Origin: Spinacia oleracea | Lineage: Eukaryota > Streptophyta > Magnoliopsida > Caryophyllales > Amaranthaceae | DNA: 64,000 nt | Assembly: GCF_020520425.1 (NCBI RefSeq) | Contig: NC_079490.1 | Coordinates: forward strand, 59,312,517 to 59,376,516 | Direction of reading: 5' to 3' | Shown: positions 1-10,761 of the stretch, piece by piece | How positions within the stretch are numbered: position 1 is the stretch's first letter | Layout of the letters: every line of letters starts with the position of its first letter | Notes under the pieces: model-generated | Told to the model about the DNA's origin: nothing | The model's database searches: none | Seen by the model: only the letters and a program-made list of their open reading frames with translations | Made by a program: the position numbers and the translations under genes

Positions 1-1669
1 AGATCGCAAAGATATAGATCTCAACCGGAAAGGTACTTAGGTATTTTGACGAACGAAAGCTATGACGTTCTATTACTTGAAAGTGATGAACCTGCGACTT
101 ACAAACAAGCTATGACGAGCCCTAGCTCCAAGCAATGGCAAGAAGCCATGCAATCTGAATTAGACTCCATGTCTGAAAACCAAGTATGGGATTTGGTCGA
201 TTTGCCAGATGGCTACCAAGCCATTGGAAGCAAATGGGTTTTCAAACTGAAAAAGGACAAGGATGGGAAACTTGAAGTTTTCAAAGCTAGATTGGTTGCA
301 AAAGGTTACAGGCAAGTCCACGGTGTGGATTACGATGAAACCTTTTCACCAGTTGCAATGCTAAAGTCTATTCGAATAATGTTAGCAATCGCTGCATATT
401 ACGATTACGAAATATGGCAGATGGATGTCAAAACTGCTTTCTTAAACGGCGTTTTAACAGAAACTGTGTTTATGACACAGCCTGAAGGTTTTGAGGATCC
501 AAAGAATGCTAAAAAGGTATGCAAGCTAAAGAAGTCAATCTACGGATTGAAGCAGGCATCCAGGAGCTGGAATATACGTTTTGATGAAGCAGTCAGTGAC
601 TTTGGTTTCATCAAGAACGCGGACGAATCTTGTGTATACAAGAAGGTCAGTGGGAGCAAAATTGCTTTCCTAGTATTATATGTCGACGACATATTGCTTA
701 TCGGAAATGACATTCCTATGTTGAACTCTGTCAAGATTTGGCTTGGGAAATGTTTTTCGATGAAGGATCTAGGAGAAGCACAGTACATATTGGGCATCAA
801 GATTTACAGAGATAGATCTAAAAAGATGATTGGACTTAGTCAAAGCACTTATATCAATAAGGTGCTTGATAGGTTCAAGATGGCGGACTCCAAGCGAGGC
901 TACCTACCCATGTCTCATGGAATGACTCTAAGCAAGACTCAGTGCCCAAAAACACTTGATGAGCGTAGACGAATGAATGGGATTCCATATGCATCATTGA
1001 TTGGTTCAATAATGTATGCTATGATATGTACACGCCCGGATGTTGCGTACGCACTCAGTGCTACGAGCAGATACCAGTCAGACCCAGGAGAGGCGCATTG
1101 GACTGCTGCCAAGAACATTCTGAAGTACCTGAAAAGGCACAAAGATGACTTCCTGGTCTATGGTGGAGATGATGAATTAATTGTTAAAGGCTATACGGAC
1201 GCAAGTTTCCAAACCGACAAAGATGATTTTAGATCACAGTCTGGGTTTGTCTTCTGCCTCAACGGAGGAGCAGTAAGCTGGAAAAAGTGCTAAGCAAAGC
1301 ACCATTGCGGATTCTACAACTGAAGCGGAGTACATTGCTGCACATGAAGCAGCAAAGGAAGCTATATGGCTAAGGAAGTTCATAGGAGAACTTGGTGTAG
1401 TCCCCTCCATTAAAGGACCAATAGCCCTGTATTGTGACAATAATGGAGCTATTGCACAGGCAAAAGAGCCTAGATACCACCAGAGAGTCAAGCATGTACT
1501 TCGTAGATTTCACCTTCTACGAGAGTTCGTTGAAAGAAAAGAAGTCGAGATAAGCAAAATTGGAACTGATGACAACATATCAGATCCATTAACTAAACCT
1601 CTGCCGCAGGCGAAGCACAACTCGCACACTGCAGCTATGGGAATCAAGCATATTGGAGAATGGCTTTGA
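1..1669 (+). pseudogene. Copia pol fragment (reverse transcriptase and RNase H), frameshifted
   Basis: The open frame starts at base 1, in the middle of the polyprotein. It contains the reverse transcriptase with the YVDD catalytic motif (LYVDDILLIGND, about 676-711) and the preceding FLNG and EGF motifs. The Copia RNase H follows, with the conserved STTEAEY region at about 1316-1336. Compared with copy B at 24056-25486, a run of A at 1282-1286 has five bases instead of four. This +1 insertion ends the frame at 1293; the remaining 370 bases read in another frame to TGA at 1667-1669. Apart from this lesion the two copies are almost identical, so the break is recent. The product would replicate the element's RNA into DNA in cytoplasmic particles. 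Confidence 0.93.
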
Positions 1670-2533
1670 TGTCTCTGTTTAATGTTTTAAAGTTTTAGAG
1701 TTTAAATCTTTGTAAAACATTATTGGTTAATCATTCACAATAAATGAAAAGAATTCATTTTTCCATTTAATTTGTGGTTTATTAAATGATGAGTCCCTTC
1801 AATTTGACGATATATTCAAGATAGACTGTCAGGACCAGTCCTGTGACTAAGAAATGTCTATCAAGTGAACTTGAATGTCAAAGGTTGAAAATGGTCCCTA
1901 ATCGGAGTTTTCTATAAAATTGGACGCATAGAAAACGTTAGACGATTAGAATGCAAGATGACTAGTAGTTCTGTTTCTTGAACTATGTGGACATGGCAAT
2001 GTCATAATCATTTGCATAGATACTTACTTTGGGAAGACTAGTATCGGACGAGACCTATGAAACTTTACTGTAAGAGATGAAAGTCTGTCATAAGTAAATT
2101 TCATTAAATTATTAGACACTAAATCCTCAATACCTGAGTGATTTGAGATTACTTGTTTGAGAACTGGTTGCTTTGACGTTGACCAACCGTCGCACCGTAA
2201 AAGGAGGCTATAAAGGCAACGCTCAGGTAATCACCTATCAAACGAAGTCTAATCTCAAGATCGCAAGATTGGGATTGTCCTCCCATAAATCGGGATGAGA
2301 TGCTTAAAAGTTGTACAAGGCCACTCGGAGAGCTAGAAACTGTGAAATGCATGGCCGTGCTCGGATGAATCATAGGCTATGATTATCTGTTTATTTGATC
2401 AGTTGAACTCTGAAACCGAGGAACACCTCTAGACATAATAAGGATGACAACTCTTACCTTATGTTCAAGAGCAAGCATCGAGTGACAAAGGAATTAGGAA
2501 ATGCACACTTGTCCCTAAGGACAAGTGGGAGAC
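1670..2533 (+). other. 3' non-coding internal region of Copia A
   Basis: About 860 bp lie between the pol stop and the LTR. This segment is strongly conserved in copy B (23191-24055) and copy C (33430 to about 34190). I see no sense-strand coding sequence in it. It ends in a purine-rich tract (about 2523-2533) that would prime plus-strand DNA synthesis. Confidence 0.75.
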
Positions 2534-2846
2534 TGAAGGAAATAATGCCCTTGGTCCAAGTATGCATTCTATGTTAAGTCTAATAAATGCGGTTCAGTAT
2601 TAATTAACAAGTTAATAATTCAGTGAGATCAAGTGAGCTGAATGCCTAGCTAGAGGCCGCTTCAGTTCAAGTGGAATTAATGATATTAATCCACAGCTTA
2701 CTCTTGACTGAACCCGTAGGGTCACACAAATAGTACGTAAACGGATCAAGTATTTAATAGCATTAAATACTCCATCTATGAATATTCGGAACCGACGGAT
2801 CTTGGTTTCAGTGGGAGCTAAGATCGTCACAGGCAAGGAATGAATA

Positions 2847-3170
2847 CTCCGGAAACGATGATATTGCCGGAAACGGAAATATGGATCGTATCGGAAATAT
2901 AAATATTATCCAAGTCGTAGATGTTGCCGGAAACGGAAACATGGTACGTGTCGGAAAATATTATCGGAAATGGAAATATTGCCAGAATCGGAAATATTGC
3001 CGGAAACGGAAATATTGTCAGAATCGGAAATATTACCGGAATCGGAAAATAATTCCGGAAACGGAAATATTAAATATTTGTTCGAAACGGAAATCAATTC
3101 CGGAATCGGAAATATTGAATATTGTTCGTATCGGAAATGAATTCCGGAATCGGAAAATTTAATCGGAAGC
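2847..3170 (+). repeat. GGAAATATT-type repeat array in LTR U3
   Basis: Degenerate units of about 15-17 bp alternate CGGAAATATT with CCGGAAAC or CAGAATC. At least six copies of GGAAATATT are visible. The array lies 400-750 bp upstream of the TATA box, where U3 enhancers sit. Equivalent arrays are at 4880-5215, 22560-22880, 30670-31000, 32790-33125 and 41825-42145. Confidence 0.8.
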
Positions 3171-3587
3171 GCATCGTACGAATAAGCATCGGACGAGGCC
3201 TGCCGGACGAGGCCCAGCACGAAGCCAGGCCATCGCCCAGCAAGCCAAGCGCGCCGCACAAACAGCCACGCCAGGCCCAGCGCAAGGCCAGGCCCAGCAG
3301 GCTGCGCGCAGCGCGCAGCGCGCCCAGCGCGCACAGCACGCGCAGCGCGCAGCGCGCGCGGGCGCTGAGTGGGCTGCTGCTCGCGCGCACGCATGGGGCC
3401 CATCGTGGCTGCCGTGCGTGTGTGTGCAAGTGTTTGTGTTCGTGCACGTTTCCTAAAACATGCAGAGTTCGGTTAATGATTAAATTCCTAATTCTATTTG
3501 ATAAATTAATTAAATTAGAGTTCTTATAGGATTCTAGGTTTAATTAATTTGTATCTGAATAGGATTTCGATTCCCTTTCCATACCGC

Positions 3588-3595
3588 TATAAATA
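3588..3595 (+). promoter_or_regulatory. Probable TATA box of the Copia A LTR
   Basis: TATAAATA is the only good TATA-like motif in the GC-poor part of the LTR. It is conserved in copy C (32359-32366 on the minus strand) and, in mutated form, in A' (near 5535). It was placed by sequence only; no start site is known. Confidence 0.55.
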
Positions 3596-3951
3596 TGAGG
3601 CTAGGGCTCACAATTTATAACACAAGTTTCAAAGTATTCAAAGTGAGTTTTTGAGAGAAAAATTCAGTCACACATTTGCCTATAAAGTGCCGAAAATAAT
3701 AGTACCTTAAGGGCGATTCTAGTTGGTCAATCTTAAGGCGGATCCGGACGTGCTGTGGACTATCTACGGAGGGACGACACTTGGAGTCCTAGAGACTTGT
3801 TCTTGTTCGGTTCGGGCGCAGCTAGGGAAGGCACGCAACAAAGAGTATGCATCTAATCTATGCTAAATGATTATGTGTAAATAATATGTTTTCCTGGGTT
3901 TATGGTTTTTCCGCATGATTTATGAATTGTCATATGTATCATAACCTAACA

Positions 3952-4467
3952 TTCGGCGCCCAGCTCTGGGCGCTGGAATTTTCGGCGCCCAGGGCTGGGC
4001 GTTGAAAATAAGGTCTGGCAGAATTCTTTGGTCAGATTCGGATTCCTGAAATCCGTAGAGTTTGAGATTAATTCGAGTCTTTTAGCGCGTATCAATTTTA
4101 TGACGGAATGCGTCTGGGCCCATTACGAACTCTAGGCTCGTTAGGATTTTAATTAATACGTAACTCTTATTTCCGAATCATATTAGGAATAGGACTCTTG
4201 CAGTTTTCTATCTCATTAAGGATTTACGTTGGAGTGCAACACCTAATTCTGACATGAAATCTTTTATGATTTGCCACTTTTAGATGCTACCTTTTACGGT
4301 AGTTACTATTTTTAGCAGGTTTCCATAAATAGCAGGTTTCGGGTGAAATGAAAATGGGGAATCGAGATTCGTTTATTTTATAGGAGATGCGTTGTCAAGT
4401 GGAGTTTTTATGCTTTCATCATCGAACCTTTCCCTTGCGGGAATGGGGACAAAAGTAGGTGTCTACA
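3952..4467 (-). mobile_element. LTR fragment Y, related to solo LTR X
   Basis: This 516-bp piece lies between two Copia copies. On the minus strand it starts TGTAGACACCTA, almost the same as the start of LTR X at 21546. Both also carry hairpin-prone CTGGGCGC/GCGCCCAG motifs. It ends exactly at 4467, where homology to the Copia internal tail begins. I read it as part of an LTR that inserted in A' and was later hit by A. The other end is outside the window. Confidence 0.6.
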
Positions 4468-5746
4468 ACATAATAAGGATGACAACTCTTACCTTGTGTT
4501 CAAGAGCAAGCATCGAGCGACAAAGGAATTAGGAAATGCACACTTGTCCCTAAGGACAAGTGGGAGACTGAAGGAAATAGTGCCCTTGGTCCAAGTATGC
4601 ATATAATATTAATTCTAATAAATGCGGTTCAGTATTAATTAACAAGTTAATAATTCAGTGAGATCAAGTCAGCTAAATGCCTAGCTAGAGGCCGCTTCAG
4701 TTCAAGTGGAATTAATTATATTAATCCACAGCTTACTCTTGACTGAACCCGCAGGGTCACACAAATAGTACGTAAACAGATCAAGTATTTAATGGCATTA
4801 AATACTCCATCTATGGATATTCGGAATCGACGGATCTTGGTTTCAGTGGGAGCTGAGATCGTCACAAGCAAGAAATGAATACTCCGGAAACGATGATATT
4901 GCCGGAAACGGAAATATGGATTGTATCGGAAATATAAATATTATCCAAGTCGTAGATGTTGCCGGAAACGGAAACATGGTACGTATCGGAAAATATTATC
5001 GGAAATGGAAATATTGCCGGAATCGGAAATATTGCCGGAAACGGAAATATTGTCAGAATCGGAAATATTATCGGAATCGGAAAATAATTCCGGAAACGGA
5101 AATATTAAATATTTGTTCGAAACGGAAATTAATTCCGAAATCGGAAATGTTAAATATTGTTCGTATCGGAAATGAAATCCGGAATCGGGAAATTAATCGG
5201 AAGCGCGTCGTACGAATTAGCATCGGACGAGCTTAATAGACGAAGGCCCAGCACGAAGCCAGGCCCAAGGCTGCGGCAGCGTGTGGGCTTCGAGGCAGTG
5301 GGCTGCGAGTGCTCGTGGGCTGCGCGCGCGCGCGCGCATGGCGCCCCTCGTGGGCTGCTGTGCGTGCGTGTGTGTGTTTGTGTTCACATACAAAACCTAA
5401 AGCGTATAGGATTCATTTAATGATTAAGTTCCTAATCCTAAAAGATAAATTAATTAAATAAAAGTTCTACTAGGATTCTAATTTAATTAATTCGTATCCT
5501 AGTAGGATTCCAATACTCTTTCCATAGCCCTAAAAATGTGGCCTGGGTTCACAATTTATAACGAGTTTTGAATTATTCAAAGTGATTTTTGAGAGCAAAA
5601 AATTCAGTCACATTCTTGCCCATAATTGCTGAAAATCCTAGTACCTTAAGGGCGATTCTAGTTGGTCAATCTTAAGGCGGATCCGGACGTGCTGGGGACG
5701 ACACTTGGAGTCCTAAAGACTTGTTTTTGTTCGGTTCGGGCGCAGC
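4468..5746 (+). mobile_element. Copia A' tail and LTR, part 1
   Basis: Positions 4468-4568 match the last 100 bp of the Copia internal region (compare 2433-2533). The LTR starts at 4569 with TGAAGGAAAT. It carries the GGAAATATT array (4880-5215) and a shorter GC-rich tract (5240-5380). It is interrupted after GCAGC at 5742-5746 by the Athila element and resumes at 17841. Spliced together, the LTR is about 1306 bp. Confidence 0.85.
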
Positions 5747-7152
5747 TGACAGGCTAAAGTCGTATCACCTAATCAAAAATAACCTAAGGTCCAATAGCTA
5801 GGTAGCAAGGGAAGTCCGGATCGAATCCACAGGGAAACAGGCGTTCTTTCTACTATCAATTAATTAATCTAGACTATTGTGAACAAAAGTTGGTTGATGG
5901 TTTGTATGCTAAGACTACGAACGATAATTAAACAAGAATGAATCAATATATTAAGGAATCTAGGGTATAGGTTCGCCAACAAATAATAATCCAGGACATT
6001 GAACAATCACGATAATCAACAAAGTAATTAATTAGACTAGCATGCTCTCTCAAGTCGATACTAATCATAGACTTAGAATTAACGGGCTCTCGCTACGTAT
6101 TAACTCTAATTCCACCTATTGACACAAGCCTAAACATCAAATTGCATCTCTCGAATCTTAATTTGATATTGCATAACTACCACAATTAAACCTGCGCAAA
6201 TCTAATTGTATAGTGAAATAAACCAATCAATAGGAATCAATTACAATGCCAACAATTATAATCATTCAATCATCCCTTCATATTATTCATGGATCCCCAA
6301 CCCTAGAAATTAAACTACTCAAGCATGTTGACAATAAACAAAGCAATAATCATAATTGAAAGCATTATTAAAGCAAGACAATGAATTGAAATAAGGAATA
6401 ATACCTATTTGAAGAACAAAGGGAAGTGAAAGCTTGAATTTTTATTGAGAATTAAACTAAGTGTTTTTGCATAAACTAGAGAGAAAACTAGGCTAAGGAA
6501 AATAATACTAAGGTTCAATAATAGAAAATAAAGTGTCCTCTAAAAATAATTAAAGCTTGTTTATATAGTTTACCAAAATAAATCCTAAAAAACGGAAAGA
6601 AAACTCGCGCATAAGTGCAGGAGGTTGGCGTCGCCCGATCGGGCGTCACTTCGCCCGATCGGGCGATCCACTCGATAGTCGGCCCGATCGGGCCAAAATC
6701 CGCCCGATCGGGCGGTTTGTGAACTCTCCACATAGGCTCCAGGATGATTGCCCGATCCGGATCGGGCGAGCTGCGCCCGATCGGGCGCGCGTTGATGAAT
6801 CCATATGGCCTAAATTCCGCCCGATGGTTGCATTTCGCCCTCAGCTTCCAGGGCGATTTGCAATCTTCAATGTAGCTCGCCCATATCACTGAGTCTAACT
6901 CTCGGGGCTCAACCATAAGCATCCAAGGCTCCCGAAAGTCGACGATGGAGGTCCCGAACTTCCTCGGGCTCATATTGTGGCCTAGATCAACATGAAACGG
7001 GTCTAAAAAGACCAATTTCTCATAATCAAACCTGAAACTCAAGGCACACTCAATAACACACATTAGTACTAGAAACGGCTCCTAAGAGCACGTTTGACAC
7101 ATAAAAGTACTAAGGGACAGGGGTAAAAATACTATATAAAACATGCATATCA
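5747..7152 (-). repeat. Athila 3' LTR
   Basis: The LTR is 1406 bp and starts TGACAGGC and ends CATATCA in + orientation. It contains five exact CCCGATCGGG palindromes plus one split copy between about 6632 and 6790. Its partner is 16405-17835. Confidence 0.92.
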
Positions 7153-7166
7153 AACCTCCCCAAGCT
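7153..7166 (-). promoter_or_regulatory. Athila polypurine tract
   Basis: On the minus strand a run rich in G and A (AGCTTGGGGAGGTT) sits directly against the 3' LTR. This is where the plus-strand primer of an LTR element is expected. Confidence 0.75.
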
Positions 7167-8342
7167 AGATCCTTGCTTGTCCCTAAGCAAGGAAATCATC
7201 GATGAACACAAAACCAACTTCACCCCCGATATAATTCAAAGTGAAAAACATAATTCGAGGCAAAATCCAACAAGCATGCATCAATGACAACCAATCAAAT
7301 TCATTCAATCGCCAATCCACCTTAACAATCGTCACGCAAAGTGAACCACAAGTGTACAGTGGAATTCAAGACTAGTGCTCACACACTCGTCACTCATTTA
7401 TGTGGCGGATAAAAAATTTACCCGTTCGCTCACTCATGAAGATAAGAAATTGTAATACCGGAGTGACAAAAGCTTGAATTATCTTGAGAATAACGATTTT
7501 TTTTTCTTGCTCAATCTCATTTTTTTTCTTTTGGAACCTTCACATTTTTTTTATTCTCCTCATCTCATTCATTTTTCAGCTCATTTTTTCAACAACAATC
7601 ATGATAAGAAGAACTTCCCTTTTCAATACTCAATATGCTCAAAATGTACCACACTACAACTCCCTCACCTCACTACTATTAGCTCCCCCAAGCTAGGCTT
7701 GGGACTAGTAACCAATGGGGAATTTACGGGCTTGTAATGTGGTTAGTCACCGAATAAAGGGCACAAGCACAACATGGTTAGAAAAAGAGGGAACAAATGT
7801 ATCTAATTTCATCTGAAGGCTACCTAAATAGGAAAGTGCCTTCGTCCTCCACAATGTGCATGTATATGAGTCATAAAACACTACTAATAGTTGCAAACCA
7901 ATACTCAAAATCAATGACACACCAGGAAGCTATCACACATCCTAACCAAGTCAACTAGTCAAGCACCAAGTCCACAAGTAGTTAGTCGGAGTTGACTCAT
8001 GTTTAGGCATCAAAGCAATCGAATATCAAATCATGGCTAACACATCTACATTACCCATCATCAAATACCAAGAATCAAAACAATTTCCGCTCAAGGGGCA
8101 CAGGGAAGAATCATATTGTATTCATCGGAACGTATTTTTGTATTTTTTTTCTTTTTTTTTCAAAGCAATAAACTAATCTAGAAAGCATTAAACACACCAA
8201 AGAAACACACCAAAATAAAGAAATGCGAAAAGAAAAGAAAAACATACCTACAATGTACAAGTAATGTGCAACCCTCCCCAAACCAAATCAGACAATGTCC
8301 TCATTGGCTCAAGGGTATCGAACCAACTCGATCTCATCTCCA
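7167..8342 (-). other. Athila 3' non-coding internal region
   Basis: About 1.2 kb lie between the third ORF and the polypurine tract. The region is AT-rich, with long T runs near 7497-7560 and 8135-8160. I find no coding sequence with recognisable features in either direction. Confidence 0.6.
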
Positions 8343-9806
8343 TCATTGACGGCCATGGCCGCCATCATTATCATCATCACCATCATCTCTGCCACCATGC
8401 CCGCTAGGACCCGCTCCCCACCCTCCGTACTGGGTAGGTGTGAAGGTCCCCATAGAACCCGGAGCTCCATATCCCTCCGCGGGATAGGTATACCAGGTAG
8501 GGTGCTCATAATCTGGGGCAATGTAGCCCTGCCTGGCATACTGATCATAGAATGGGAACATGGTCCTCTGGTGATCAGCCGCGAACTCCTGGAAACCGAG
8601 CTCAAGTCTGCTCAACCGCTCATGAATGGACCCCTGCTCCTCATCTACTACCGGGCCACCTTGGGGCCTCCCCGCGTCTCGACGCCCCCTCCTAAAGTAG
8701 GTGCGAGGCTCTGGATGGTACTGGTGGGGCTCTGGCTGTGGGTCAGGCTGAGGCTGGGGGTCAGGCTGAGGCTCTTCCCCAAATCCAACAAATAAGTAAT
8801 GAGCCTGACCGGGTCTGAAACTAGTACGGCCCTGAGGGTCAGGCAAGGTGAAAAGCCTGTTTCCCTCGAACATCCAATACATGGCTCCCGGCCTAAACAA
8901 CCCATGCTCCCCCTGTAGCCGATGGAGTCCAGCAAAGTAAGCCAAATCAAGCAAGTTGCTACCCAGAACTGGAGTCTGGTTAGCCTCAGTAAAGTTGGTC
9001 GTGGCCATGGCTATGTGGGTGATCAACCCACCAATGGTAATTTTGGTAGTATGTGTGGAAGTGGCTATGGAATAGAATTGAGAGGCCATATGATGTGCAA
9101 GGTTCATTTTGTAGCCCTCCTCCCCTTCTGAAACGTAGCCACCTAGAATCTCTAGCTTCGTACTCCTAATATTTTGGGTCTCATCCCTACCAAAGATCGT
9201 AAATCCTAGAAACCTGTAAAAGACAATGGGTACCGGGTGTTGTATCTTGGAAGCATGCAAATGTTGCATACTCCCGGGATTAGCATTACCCGTAAGCTTT
9301 CCCCACATGGTGCAATTATTATGGGTCTCTTTAGGTTTCCTACTATAGGTGGTAGACAATCCAAAAATCCTACCAAAATCAGCTAAACTCATGGTGTAGG
9401 TTCGGTTCATCACACGAAATTGAACCGACGACACGGTTCGATAACCATCCTTACGCACATTGAAACTACTCAAAAATTCTAGAGTCAACCGTCTAAATGT
9501 GAGACGGAGCATACTATACATGTTACTCATACCAACACCAACAAAGACACGCTTGACATCACGCTCAATACCCATTTCATGTAAAGATTTTTGGCATATA
9601 AAGCGAGTAGGGATTACCTCCCTCAATTTGAGGTGGATGAATCGTGCTCGTTGCTCCTCCGTAACAAAGATCACATCCAGAAAATCCGTGTCGGGCTCGA
9701 ATTGCGGCGGCGGAGGTGGTGGTGTCGGTTACCGAGCTCGGCTCGTGGAAGCTTCATGTTGATTTCTTGGTACCCTTGTGCATTTCCTTTGTGGTCGGTT
9801 TGCCAT
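8343..9806 (-). pseudogene. Third (envelope-position) ORF of the Athila element
   Basis: This 488-codon frame lies between pol and the 3' LTR, the position of the optional extra ORF of Athila-type elements. The ATG at 9806-9804 is followed in frame by TAA at codon 26 (9731-9729). The remaining 443 residues are open from the methionine at 9674. The first part is a globular domain (MNRTYTMSLADFGRIFG, then FYRFLGFTIFGRDE). The second part is low-complexity, with repeated PDPQPQ and PEPHQY. The C-terminus is rich in G, D and R. I see no signal peptide or convincing membrane segment, so an envelope role is not supported here. Its function is unknown. Confidence 0.75.
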
Positions 9807-10087
9807 TGATGAAAATCTGATTTTTTTGAGTTTTTGAGCTTTTTGGGTGAATTTGGGGATTTTGTGGGGATGAGAGAAAACTGAAATTGGTTTGGTATAG
9901 GTTGTAGAGGATGATGAGAGGATGATTTTTGATGAAAAAATTGTTGAATTTGGTGGAGATTTGACGGAGATATGGTGGTTGGAAGTTTTTGGAGGTTGGG
10001 GTTTAATGGAGGAAGTGAGAGAAAGTTAGGTTGATGATGAAGAGGAAGTGAAGAAAGAAAAGAGAATCCGTGTATTAATCGCTGAAA

Positions 10088-10487
10088 TCGCGTCTCGCCC
10101 GATCGTGCGACTTTCCGCCCGATCGGGCGGTTTGCGATCCTTTTCTTCTCATACGTGCGCGCCCGATCGGGCGCACCTCGCCCGATCCGGATCGGGCGAT
10201 TTGCGAAAGCCATTTTTCTTGACTTTTTCTGCTCAGAATCTTCCTTGACTTTTCCACGAACTTTTCATCAACCGCCCGATCGGGCAAAATAATTTCGCCC
10301 GATCGGGCATACCACTCGCCTTCTGCGCTCGATCGGGCAAACAATCGCCCGACTCGGGCATTCCACTCGCCAGACCGCCCGATCGGGCATGCTGCGCCCG
10401 ATCGGGCGAAGATAAGCTGCATTAATCTCGTCTGTGCGCGCCCGATCGGGCGCTCCTCGCCCGATTCGAATCGGGCGGTTCGCAGCG
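10088..10487. repeat. CGCCCGATCGGGCG palindrome array upstream of the third ORF
   Basis: At least seven exact CCCGATCGGG cores occur (near 10118, 10161, 10263, 10295, 10379, 10395 and 10441). Variants such as CCCGATCCGGATCGGGC and CGCTCGATCGGGC lie among them. The same palindrome is clustered in both LTRs. The array lies about 280-680 bp upstream of the third ORF's ATG on the minus strand. Confidence 0.9.
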
Positions 10488-10761
10488 TGCTTGGCCTTGT
10501 ACGTAATTTCACTTCCTTGAACTTGGAGCTTCAGGCCTGCACATTATTAAACACCCAAACAGCGTAATGCCCTCTTCTCGCCTCACTAACACCAAAAACA
10601 ATACTTAAAAACACTTAGGTATGGGAAATACTAACTAAACACACAAAAATAGAATAAAAAATCAAACTTATACTACTAAAGCGATAAAATACGGGTTGCC
10701 TCCCGCAAAGCGCTGGTTTATTTCTAGGTCCCGCTCGACCTTGTTACCTCGAATATGCAGT

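Larger units (their letters stand above)
1..3951 (+). mobile_element. Copia LTR retrotransposon A, 3' half
   Basis: The 3' part of a Ty1/Copia element enters from the left edge of the window. It consists of the end of the integrase-to-RNase H polyprotein (1-1669), about 860 bp of 3' non-coding internal DNA (1670-2533) and a complete 3' LTR (2534-3951). The LTR runs from TGAAGGAAAT to CCTAACA and is preceded by a short purine-rich stretch at about 2523-2533. The 5' LTR and gag lie outside the window, so its target-site duplication cannot be tested. The same family recurs as A', B and C. Confidence 0.92.
2534..3951 (+). repeat. 3' LTR of Copia A
   Basis: The LTR is 1418 bp and is bounded by TG and CA. 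Three blocks are visible. The first is an array of GGAAATATT-like repeats (about 2847-3170). The second is a very GC-rich tract of GCGCGCAGC-type repeats (about 3180-3440). The third is a promoter-like TATAAATA at 3588-3595, followed by an AT-rich R/U5 segment. The same order is found in all other LTRs of the family here. Confidence 0.9.

Noticed and set aside
2149-2373. Antisense 74-codon frame conserved in Copia copies (also 23351-23575 and 33590-33814)
   Set aside because: The conservation follows from near-identity of the copies at DNA level. There is no domain, and it runs against the element's transcript.
2612-2836. Antisense 74-codon frame in each Copia LTR (for example 22888-23112, 31010-31234, 42150-42374)
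   Set aside because: It lies in the U3/LTR start and is a by-product of a conserved non-coding repeat.
2881-3529. Open frames through the GGAAATATT and GC-rich LTR tracts (likewise 22312-22691, 30363-30965 and 32425-33082)
   Set aside because: Repeat units with periods near multiples of three create long open frames of low complexity (NRKYCRKRKY, ARAR-type). They are not proteins.
6515-7063. 182-codon frame in the Athila LTR (also 17243-17746)
   Set aside because: It is entirely inside the LTR and is created by the GC palindromes. It is not conserved in length between the two LTRs.
8295-8795. Plus-strand 166-codon frame
   Set aside because: It is a shadow of the proline- and glycine-rich third ORF on the other strand.
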